Shown here piece by piece: positions 8,058-16,289 of a stretch of 39,102 bases of DNA. A program made the translations under genes and the position numbers. Under the pieces are notes generated by a model. It searched no databases and had not been told where the DNA came from. It saw nothing but the letters and a program-made list of their open reading frames with translations. Within the stretch, counting starts at the first letter, position 1; each line of letters begins with the position of its first letter. The stretch is taken from positions 1 to 39,102 of the forward strand of contig VGZD01000024.1 of assembly GCA_016872715.1 (NCBI GenBank). The letters are read 5' to 3'. This stretch comes from Planctomycetota bacterium. Its GTDB lineage: Bacteria; Planctomycetota; UBA1135; GCA-002686595.

Positions 8058-9149
8058 TCAGTTCACTCCCAGACCCGCGCGAGGCAGGCCCCAGTGCTCG
8101 GGGAATCCGAGCATCACGTTCAGGCACTGCAGCGCCTGTCCGGCGCCGCCCTTGGTCATGTTGTCGAGCGTGCAGAGCACGTTGAGCACGTCGCCGCGCA
8201 CGTGCACGGCGAGCTGCGCGCGATTGGACGCGCTGATCGAGCGCAGGTCCGGCACCTTCGAGCCGTCGAGCACTTCGACGAACGTCGAGCCGCCGTAGAG
8301 CTCGGTGTAGACCGCGCGCGCCTCCGCCGTCGTCACCTTGCGCAGCAACGGCAAGGCGGCGGTCAAGTGGATGCCGCGCGCCATCGGCCCGGAGTGCGCG
8401 ATGAAGTGGATCGGCGGCACGCTCCCGTGCGGCTCGAGCGCTTGCGCCAGCTCCGCTTCGTGGCGATGTCCGTCGAGCGAGTAGGCCCACATGTTCGCGT
8501 GGCGCCAAGGGTGGTGCGTGCCGGGCTTGGGCTCGATGCCCGAGCCACTCGAGCCGGTGATGCCGTTCAAGATCCACGGCCGCGACGTGTCGAGCAGCTT
8601 CGCGCGCGCGGCGGGCACGCAGGCGAGCTGCAACGCGGTGGCGAAACACCCGGGCGCCGCCACGCGTCGCGAGCGCGCGATCGCCTCGCGGTGCAGCTCG
8701 ACGAGTCCATAGGTGAAGCGCTCGAGCTCCGCCGGCGCGGGGTGCGAATGCCCGTAGGCCGCCTGATAGCGCGCGGGGCTCGCGAGGCGGAAGTCGGCGG
8801 CGAGATCGACGAGGTACAGATTCGATGCGAGCGCGCCGAGCTCCGCGGACAACTTGGCCCACAGGTTCGCGGACTCGCCGTGGGGCAGCGAAAGGAACGC
8901 GACCGCGCGCGAGCCACCCACGAGCGCGTCCGCGATCGCGGCGCGCGCTTCGTCCACGTTGCACGTGCGCGCGCGCGTCACCAGATGCGGCTGCGCCTCG
9001 GCGACGCCCTGCTCGCTGCGCGACACCGCGCCGCGCAGCTCGAGCCCCGGATGGAGGTCGAGCAGTCGCAGCAGCTCGCCCGCGAGCATGCCCTTGGCGC
9101 CGAACACCCACGTCGGCACGGTCGCGGCGCGCGTCAACGTCGCGTTCAT
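8058..9149 (-). CDS. argC: N-acetyl (N-acyl)-gamma-glutamyl-phosphate reductase
   Basis: ArgC reduces N-acylglutamyl phosphate to the semialdehyde with NADPH. The N-terminal Rossmann segment is VFGAKGMLAGELLRLL, the catalytic cysteine is C168 in APGCFATA, and the later AHSGPMARGIH block carries the catalytic histidine. The length of 363 residues is normal. The ATG at 9149 overlaps the stop of the P-loop gene (ATGA), so the two are probably translated together. The frame continues upstream of this ATG only as a shadow of that gene. Its partner argB lies three genes downstream. Confidence 0.93.
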   Translation of the reverse strand: MNATLTRAATVPTWVFGAKGMLAGELLRLLDLHPGLELRGAVSRSEQGVAEAQPHLVTRARTCNVDEARAAIADALVGGSRAVAFLSLPHGESANLWAKLSAELGALASNLYLVDLAADFRLASPARYQAAYGHSHPAPAELERFTYGLVELHREAIARSRRVAAPGCFATALQLACVPAARAKLLDTSRPWILNGITGSSGSGIEPKPGTHHPWRHANMWAYSLDGHRHEAELAQALEPHGSVPPIHFIAHSGPMARGIHLTAALPLLRKVTTAEARAVYTELYGGSTFVEVLDGSKVPDLRSISASNRAQLAVHVRGDVLNVLCTLDNMTKGGAGQALQCLNVMLGFPEHWGLPRAGLGVN

Positions 9150-10234
9150 GCGCCCACCGTCTCCCGACCGAGCTTGAGCCCCTTCTTGCGCAGGCCGTTC
9201 AACACGGCCTCGGTCAAATTGCGGCCCTCGCGCAGCGCGTTGAACGCCGGCACGCCGAGCTTCTCCTCGCAGAAGCGCCGCCCGACGGGCGTGTCGGTCA
9301 CGCGCCCGCTGGTGACGTCGACCGCCAGACCGTAGCGCTCGCGCAGGAGCATCTGCCCACCCCACGCGCCGACGGGGTCCTGCGCGCACAGCACCACGCT
9401 CTCGATCGCGTGGCGGATCGACTCGTCGGAGAGCAACGACTGCACGCCGTAGGTTCCGAGCAGTCCGTCGCCCATCTCGAGCACGATCAGGTCGGGCTCG
9501 GCACCGGCGAGGTTGGCGATCAAGCTGTGCGCCGCCGGCACCGACGTGCTCTCGTCGGTCGTGACGACGCCGAAGTCAGTGAAGATCGCGACCGGCTCCG
9601 CGCCGCAGTCCTGCATTTGCAGGATGTCGCGACGCAGCGAGACGCCCGTGAGCTTGCCTGCCGCGACCCGCAGGCCCTTGTGCGAGAGTTCGCTGATCAG
9701 GATCGACGCGGCCGTGGTCTTGCCCGCGTCCATGCAGGTGCCGACGAGCACGATCAGCGGCGGCAGTCCCTCCGAGCGCGTGGGCATCGGCTGGGTCGGG
9801 AGCGCCGCGCGCGCGATGTTCGCCGGAATGCCGACGCGCGTCGCGAGGTAGGGGAACTCCATCACGGAACCGAGCACCTCGAGCCGGAACGGCTCGCCGG
9901 TCGCGGCCGTGGCTTCCGCGCCCGTGCCGATCACGCCGCCGAGGTTGAGCAATTGCAGCTCGTCCCCCACCGCGACCTTGGTCGGCACCTTGCCGCTGAA
10001 TCCGTACAGCGCGTCGCGATGGCCGAGCGCTCCGGCGATGATGTCGCCGGGGTGCAGCGCGACCATGCGCCCGTGCACGTCCTCGAGCGTGTTGTAGCTC
10101 GTCTTCGCGTTCTTCACGCGGCACGCCACGACCGTGCCAGCCTGCGCCGGGATCGCATCGCCGAGCACCGCGTTGCGATCGAGTCCCAGACGCAGCGTGA
10201 CCGACGCGATCTTGTCGAGAGTGCAGCGCTTCAT
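9146..10234 (-). CDS. P-loop protein of the arginine operon, DUF1611/BioD-like; role unknown
   Basis: I do not recognise a named gene. The 362 residues form two parts. Residues 1 to about 155 are beta-rich, with phrases such as GDELQLLNLGGVIG and GFSGKVPTKVAVGD. Residues 158-335 form a P-loop domain: Walker A GTCMDAGKTT (165-174, K172), GKLTG at 193-197 and EMGDG at 253-257. This layout resembles dethiobiotin synthetase and the DUF1611 family. One DUF1611 member, DgcN, is a D-glutamate N-acetyltransferase as I recall. The gene is locked into the operon by ATGA overlaps with argG upstream and argC downstream. The operon has no other candidate for N-acylglutamate synthesis, so an acyltransfer or acyl-ligase role on glutamate is a reasonable but untested inference. 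A regulatory NTPase is the alternative. Confidence 0.8.
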   Translation of the reverse strand: MKRCTLDKIASVTLRLGLDRNAVLGDAIPAQAGTVVACRVKNAKTSYNTLEDVHGRMVALHPGDIIAGALGHRDALYGFSGKVPTKVAVGDELQLLNLGGVIGTGAEATAATGEPFRLEVLGSVMEFPYLATRVGIPANIARAALPTQPMPTRSEGLPPLIVLVGTCMDAGKTTAASILISELSHKGLRVAAGKLTGVSLRRDILQMQDCGAEPVAIFTDFGVVTTDESTSVPAAHSLIANLAGAEPDLIVLEMGDGLLGTYGVQSLLSDESIRHAIESVVLCAQDPVGAWGGQMLLRERYGLAVDVTSGRVTDTPVGRRFCEEKLGVPAFNALREGRNLTEAVLNGLRKKGLKLGRETVGA

Positions 10235-11436
10235 TTCGCGCTCTCCGCGGTGGCCTTCTCGCCCGCGCGACGGAACAGCCGCGCCGGTTCCGCCAGCGCG
10301 CGCGCGAGGCCGAGCGCGCCCTGCGGCGTGGCGTTGGAGCCCGCGCGCTCGCCGTACTTGGCGTCGCTCGCGGCCAGCATGCTGTAGGGCGACGACACGC
10401 CTTCGACCAGCGCCGAGCCGGGCTGCACGCGCACCTTGACGGTGCCCGTGACGCGCTGCTGCGTCGAGGCGAAGAACGCCTCGAGGTCGCGCTGGAACGG
10501 ATCGTGGAACAGGCCCTGATGCAGACGCCGGCCGTAGACGTCGCCCAGATGGTCCTTCCAGAAACGCTGGTCCTCGATCAGCACGAGCTTCTCGAGCTCG
10601 CGGTGCGCCTCGATCAGCACTTCCGCCGCCGGAGCCTCGAACGCGATGCGCCCCTTGATGCCGAGCACGGTGTCGCCGAGGTGGTAACCGCGACCGACGC
10701 CGAAGGCACCGGCTTCTTCGTTCAGGCGCTCGACGAGCGTCACCGGATCCATCGGCAGGCCGCCGAGCGAGACGGGGATGCCGCCCTCGAAGCCGACTTG
10801 CAGCGTGGCGCGGCCGTGGCCGTTCTTCGTCCAGTACCACGCTTCCTCGGGCAGCGCCTGATCGGACGTGTGCAGCTCGCCGCCGCCGATCGTGACGCCC
10901 CACAGGCCCTGATTGACCGAGTACTTGCCGCCCGCGGCCGGAACCGGAAGGCCTTGATCCGCGAGCCACTTGCGCTGCTCTTCGCGGCTCGGCGCGAGGT
11001 CGCGCACGGGCGCGAGCGCCTTCAAGCCGGGCGCGATCGTCGCGAGCGCGGCCTCGAAGCGCACTTGGTCGTTGCCGGCCGCGGTGCAGCCGTGCGCGCA
11101 GGCATCGAAGCCGCCTTCGGTCGACATGCGCGCGAGAATCTCGGCCTGCAGGCCGCGCTCGGCGCCCACCGAGAGCGGGTAGGCCGCGCCGCGGCGCACG
11201 TTGCCGGCGATCAGCCAGCGCACGACGCGCGAGAAGAGCTCGGCGCGCGCGTCGACGAAGCGGTGCTCCACGGCGCCGAGCGCGACGGCGCGGCTTGAGA
11301 TGTCGCGCCGCTCGGCCGCGCTCCAACCACCGCAATCGACGGCCAGCGTCGTGACCTGCGCCTTCTCGACGCGCGTGAGCCACGCGACGAGGTAGGACGT
11401 GTCGAGACCACCGGAGTAGGCAAGCAGAACGCGCAT
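10231..11436 (-). CDS. argG: Argininosuccinate synthase
   Basis: ArgG joins citrulline and aspartate with ATP to form argininosuccinate. The PP-loop AYSGGLDTS is at residues 6-14, followed by family blocks such as CAHGCTAAGNDQVRFE and KYSVNQGLWG. The length of 401 residues is standard. A GAGG ribosome-binding sequence sits 8 bases before the ATG at 11436. Its stop overlaps the ATG of the P-loop gene. It is the first enzyme gene of the operon, 103 bases after argR; that gap contains a short GC-rich hairpin but no obvious second promoter. Confidence 0.96.
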   Translation of the reverse strand: MRVLLAYSGGLDTSYLVAWLTRVEKAQVTTLAVDCGGWSAAERRDISSRAVALGAVEHRFVDARAELFSRVVRWLIAGNVRRGAAYPLSVGAERGLQAEILARMSTEGGFDACAHGCTAAGNDQVRFEAALATIAPGLKALAPVRDLAPSREEQRKWLADQGLPVPAAGGKYSVNQGLWGVTIGGGELHTSDQALPEEAWYWTKNGHGRATLQVGFEGGIPVSLGGLPMDPVTLVERLNEEAGAFGVGRGYHLGDTVLGIKGRIAFEAPAAEVLIEAHRELEKLVLIEDQRFWKDHLGDVYGRRLHQGLFHDPFQRDLEAFFASTQQRVTGTVKVRVQPGSALVEGVSSPYSMLAASDAKYGERAGSNATPQGALGLARALAEPARLFRRAGEKATAESAK

Positions 11437-11539
11437 CGAAGGATCCTCGGGGAGTTGCGGAACACCTCACGCCGCCGAGCGGCGCGAGCAGGGGAACGAG
11501 CAGACACGGAGCAGGGCGTGCGACATGGAGGCGCCGCCG

Positions 11540-11965
11540 CTAGAGCAGTTCCTGCACGCGACGGCGCACGCGCATGGACGCGGCGTGGCTGTCGGATGCG
11601 ACCAGCACGGTGTCGTCGCCGGCGATCGTGCCGACGAGACCGTCGATGCCCTCGGACTCGAGGGCGCGCGCCACGGCGCTCGCGGCGCCGGGCTCGCAGT
11701 GCAGCAGCACGAAGTGCGAGACGGGCTGCTCGGAGCGCAGCAGACTCTTGAGCACGGCGAGCGGCGTGACGCGCTCTTCCTCGCTGACGCGGTAGAAACC
11801 GGCCTGCTTGGCGACGTTGAGCACGCGCAGGTCGCGCGAGAGCACCGGCTGCGAGGTCTGGAAGCCCTTGCGCTCGAGGAGCTCGAGGAGCACCTCTTGG
11901 CTGGCGATCTCCTCCTCGCGGAGCAGCTCGCGGATGGCATCGCGGCGTAGGTCGGGGTCAGCCAT
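11540..11965 (-). CDS. argR: Arginine repressor
   Basis: This 141-residue ArgR/AhrC-family regulator has an N-terminal winged helix (about residues 1-70, with SQPVLSRDLRVLNVAK as the recognition region) and a C-terminal arginine-binding and hexamerisation domain marked by GTIAGDDTVLV. With arginine bound, the family represses arginine synthesis genes. It is the first gene of the operon it probably controls. An AT-rich promoter with an inverted repeat lies 40-90 bases upstream, which would make the repressor autoregulated. No clear Shine-Dalgarno sequence precedes its ATG. Confidence 0.93.
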   Translation of the reverse strand: MADPDLRRDAIRELLREEEIASQEVLLELLERKGFQTSQPVLSRDLRVLNVAKQAGFYRVSEEERVTPLAVLKSLLRSEQPVSHFVLLHCEPGAASAVARALESEGIDGLVGTIAGDDTVLVASDSHAASMRVRRRVQELL

Positions 11966-12005
11966 GGCGTGGGGTCATGAACGGGTCGAGCTCGTGAGCG
12001 AACGT

Positions 12006-12041
12006 TTATTCGCTCAGAACGAAAAATTAGTCACCGAATAA
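12006..12041. promoter_or_regulatory. Inverted repeat at the argR promoter, candidate ArgR operator
   Basis: TTATTCG (12006-12012) and CGAATAA (12035-12041) are perfect 7-base inverted arms separated by 22 bases, and they flank the proposed -10 element. The arms resemble half-sites of ArgR boxes (TGAAT/ATTCA). Two further half-site-like sequences, ATTCT and ATTCG, lie at 12066-12070 and 12075-12079. The stretch stands out as an AT-rich island in very GC-rich surroundings. Confidence 0.5.
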
Positions 12042-12052
12042 TCCCAGTTCAA
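12024..12052 (-). promoter_or_regulatory. Sigma-70-like promoter of the argR-argH operon
   Basis: On the minus strand TTGAAC (12052-12047) is followed after exactly 17 bases by TAATTT (12029-12024). This gives a transcription start near 12017 and a leader of about 50 bases before argR. The inverted repeat listed separately surrounds the -10 element, so a bound repressor would block polymerase. Confidence 0.6.
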
Positions 12053-12118
12053 GGGCCGCATATCTATTCTCAGCATTCGCGGCGGGCGCGAATGACGTCG
12101 GCTCGCACGACCCCGCGC

Positions 12119-12136
12119 GGGCCGCTGCCTCGGCCC
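12119..12136 (-). terminator. GC hairpin after the sulfatase gene
   Basis: GGGCCG-ctgcct-CGGCCC forms a perfect 6-bp stem with a 6-base loop, about 15 bases past the sulfatase stop, and the pairing can extend imperfectly outward. There is no U-run, so termination is only possible. It would separate the sulfatase transcript from the arginine promoter. Confidence 0.35.
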
Positions 12137-12151
12137 CCCGCGGCGCGACGC

Positions 12152-13693
12152 TCAGCGCACGAGGCAGGGATAGGCTGCGTCGAGCCGCGCGCGCAGTGCC
12201 TCGAGCGCGCTACGGGCCTGCGACTCGAGCTCGGCGGACCCGGGCGCGAGCAGGTTTGCGCGCTCGATCCAGTCGTCGTCCGCCCCCACGGGCAGCCGGA
12301 AGAGCTGCTCGTGGCGCAGCAGCGAGCCGTCCTCGGCGCGCGCCGTCTCGCGGATCAGCTTGAAGCCGCCCGCCGCGAGCGCCTGATCGTGGAAGCGCCC
12401 GACGAACGGCGCGGGAATGCTCCCGTCCGCCAAAGGGACGAAGTTGGGCTGGAAGCGCTCGCTGTAGAGCTCGCTGCGAGCGCCCGAAGGCGTCGCGCCC
12501 GTGAGTTCCGAGGCGAACGAGAGCGAGTCGTGCTCGGGCACCTCGACGCCGCACAGCTCCGCCACCGTCGCGAACAGATCCACCGCCAGCGCCGTGGCGT
12601 CGCTCGCCGTGCCCCGCAGCTGTGCGGGCATGCGCGGCGAGCGCACCAGCAGCGGCACTTCGACGCCGCCCGAGAACATCGTGCCCTTGCCGTGGTGGCG
12701 CAGGTACGGCGGGCGGAACGCGCGCTGCGCCATGCCGTTGTCGCCAACCAAGATCACCGTCGTGTCGCTCTCGTCGAGCGCGCGCAGCAGTCGCCCGAGC
12801 TGGCCGTCGAGCGCCGCGAGCATGCAACGCGCCAGCGCCGCATCGCTCGGATCCGAGTGATCGCAGGCCTGCGTACCGGGCAAGTCGAGCGTGACGTGGT
12901 GCAGCGGCTCGTGAATCGCGTTGTACGCGACGTACAGAAACCACGGCTCCGGCAGCGTGCTCGCGAGCGCGATCGCGTCGTCGGTCGTGTCGACGGTCGG
13001 ATAGCCCTGCGGCGTGCGCCCGTCCCTTGTCGTCACGCACGGCAACGCCTGTTCACCGCAGGGACTCTCCCCCAAAGCGAGCGCCGTCGCGTACGTCTTC
13101 TCCCAGCGCCAGTAGCCGCCGTCATCTTCCGCGGCCTCGCGATCCTCGCCCAAGTTGAAGAGCGAGCCGGCGTAGCGCTCGAACCAACGCCCCGGCGGCT
13201 CGCCGAGCGGTGCGAGCGGATTGCGCGCGAGCTCATCGACGCCGGAGAGATGCCACTTGCCGACGGCCGCGGTCGCGTAGTGCGCGTCGGAGCGCGCGAG
13301 CAGGCCCGGCAAGAGCTCGTGCACCGGAGCGAGCCCGGACGTGCGCTCGTCGGCGCTCGCCATCACGACCTGTCCGATCCCCGAGTGCAGTCCGTGCATG
13401 CCGGTCAGGATCTGCGCGCGCGTCGGAGTGCACTTCGGGTTGGCCCACGCCTGCGTGAAGAGCATGCCGCGCGCGGCGAGCAGCGCATCGATCTCGGGCG
13501 TCGCGGCCGGTCCGAGCGACGGACGCCCCCGCTTCGCGTACTCGCGGTCATAGGCACCGATCAACCCGGGGCTCACGTCGTCGAGCACGATCACGACCAC
13601 GTTGCCCGGATGCGCACGCTGCGGCTCGCTCTCGCGCGAGGTGCACGCGAGCGCCGCGAAGCCGAACGCGAGAGCTGCGCTTCGAATGGCCAT
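12152..13693 (-). CDS. Sulfatase, probable lipoprotein
   Basis: This is a type-I sulfatase of the alkaline phosphatase superfamily, 513 residues. The formylglycine signature is C88-T-P-T-R (KCTPTRAQILTG); the metal ligands D38-D39 lie in VIVLDDV; the KWHL and later GDNG blocks are present. The N-terminus is a signal with FAALAC, which could be a lipobox (Cys17). The ATG at 13693 is chosen because upstream codons do not continue the signal peptide. Such enzymes hydrolyse sulfate esters, often of polysaccharides, in the periplasm or at the surface, after Cys-to-formylglycine conversion by a maturase not present here. The substrate is not readable from the sequence. Confidence 0.9.
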   Translation of the reverse strand: MAIRSAALAFGFAALACTSRESEPQRAHPGNVVVIVLDDVSPGLIGAYDREYAKRGRPSLGPAATPEIDALLAARGMLFTQAWANPKCTPTRAQILTGMHGLHSGIGQVVMASADERTSGLAPVHELLPGLLARSDAHYATAAVGKWHLSGVDELARNPLAPLGEPPGRWFERYAGSLFNLGEDREAAEDDGGYWRWEKTYATALALGESPCGEQALPCVTTRDGRTPQGYPTVDTTDDAIALASTLPEPWFLYVAYNAIHEPLHHVTLDLPGTQACDHSDPSDAALARCMLAALDGQLGRLLRALDESDTTVILVGDNGMAQRAFRPPYLRHHGKGTMFSGGVEVPLLVRSPRMPAQLRGTASDATALAVDLFATVAELCGVEVPEHDSLSFASELTGATPSGARSELYSERFQPNFVPLADGSIPAPFVGRFHDQALAAGGFKLIRETARAEDGSLLRHEQLFRLPVGADDDWIERANLLAPGSAELESQARSALEALRARLDAAYPCLVR

Positions 13694-13971
13694 TCGGTCG
13701 TGCACGTTAGCCCCCACGCGCGCACTCCGGTAGCGCATGCGTCGCGTGGGACGCGCCTCGACGTCCTCACGGCGCTGGGCGTCACCCCCCACCGCCCGCG
13801 GCACGTGGCGGGCGCGAACGATCGCTCGAACGCCGCATTGGCGGGCGCGTGAGCGCCGCATTCGTGGGCCGACCTCGCCGCCATCTAGAATGAGCGACAC
13901 CGCGGCGCCTCACAGGGGTTCGATCCCAGGGGTCGGAACTCGATCCGCATGCCCCCTGCCGCACACCCACC
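13694..13971. other. Divergent intergenic region between sulfatase and coiled-coil gene
   Basis: No ORF here looks real. On the plus strand TAGAAT (13884-13889) could be a -10 for the gene at 13972, without a matching -35. Nested complementary arms CCGACC (13869-13874) / GGTCGG (13931-13936) and CGCCGC (13876-13881) / GCGGCG (13902-13907) enclose a small GGG-GTTCGAT-CCC hairpin. This may be chance in such GC-rich DNA. Confidence 0.35.
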
Positions 13972-14796
13972 ATGGACAAGTCTCTGCTCCCGACCCTGCT
14001 CGCCGCGACCATCGCGGGATCCGTCACGGCCCTCTTCGTCACCCGTGCTCAGCACCGCTGCGCCGCTTCGAGCTCCGGCCTCATCGTCGCGGCTCCCGCT
14101 CCCGAAGCGGCGGCGGCCACAGGCGGCATCGAGGCAAAGGTCGCGGCACTGCGCAGCGAAAACGACGCGCTGCGCTCGCGCATCGAGGCGCTCGAGGGAC
14201 GTCCACTCGGCGATTCGCGCGCGGCGGTGACGAGCGTCGAAGAGGTCGCGGCGGCGGCGGCGGCCAAGCTGCAAGTCGAGGGCAAGATTCCGCCCGCCTC
14301 GGGCGAGGTCTTCACGCAGGTCGAGCAGGCGCTCGAGACGATTCGCGCCGCCGAGCGCGAGGAAGCGACCCGCGCGCGCGAGCAACGCGAGCTCGACCAC
14401 ATGGAGGAGCGCCTCGGGCAGCTCGCGGAGCGCCTTGACCTGACGAGCGCGCAAGTGAACGACCTGCGCGCGCACCGCATCGCGCAGCAGAAGATCGAAG
14501 ACGACTTGCGCGCGCAGCGCGAGACCGGCATGGAGCGCGACGCCTACCGCGTCGCACGCGAGCAGGCGCGCAGCGTCGAGCGCGAAGAGCTCGCGCGCAT
14601 TCTCACTCCGCAGCAGCTCGAACAGTACAACGCTCGCAACGATCGTGTGGACCGCGCGCGCGACGGCGGCCGCGGTGGGAACGGCAACGCGGGCGGCGCA
14701 GACAACCGCGGCGGAGCCGGTGGAAAAGGCGGCGCGCCCGGAGCGGGTCGCGGCGGCGACGGCGGCAACGGCGGCGGCGGACGCCGAGGCAACTGA
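13972..14796 (+). CDS. Membrane-anchored coiled-coil protein, LTxxQ-like, Gly-rich tail
   Basis: No named family is certain. The 274 residues contain a hydrophobic segment at about 4-24 (uncleaved anchor or signal), an Ala-rich linker, a charged heptad-like stretch (about 55-80), a long charged helix (about 100-215) and a low-complexity tail of about 50 residues made almost only of Gly, Asn, Arg, Asp and Ala. Two motifs, LDLTSAQVNDL and ILTPQQLEQY, resemble the LTxxQ pairs of the Spy/CpxP/ZraP group of periplasmic chaperones and metal-stress sensors. A periplasmic chaperone-like role is a guess. It is transcribed alone, between two minus-strand units. Confidence 0.75.
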   Translation: MDKSLLPTLLAATIAGSVTALFVTRAQHRCAASSSGLIVAAPAPEAAAATGGIEAKVAALRSENDALRSRIEALEGRPLGDSRAAVTSVEEVAAAAAAKLQVEGKIPPASGEVFTQVEQALETIRAAEREEATRAREQRELDHMEERLGQLAERLDLTSAQVNDLRAHRIAQQKIEDDLRAQRETGMERDAYRVAREQARSVEREELARILTPQQLEQYNARNDRVDRARDGGRGGNGNAGGADNRGGAGGKGGAPGAGRGGDGGNGGGGRRGN

Positions 14797-14871
14797 GTCC
14801 GATCTCGCGTCGCGCTCGTCCGCGGCGCCCCGCGAACGCTCGCTTGGGCCTGCTCTGCCCGCCGCGCTCGC

Positions 14872-16287
<1,416 letters not shown>

Positions 16288-16289
16288 CG

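Noticed and set aside
13914-13937. tRNA T-arm look-alike GGGGTTCGATCCC
   Set aside because: The flanking five bases do not form a T-stem, and no D-arm, anticodon arm or CCA is found at the right distances.
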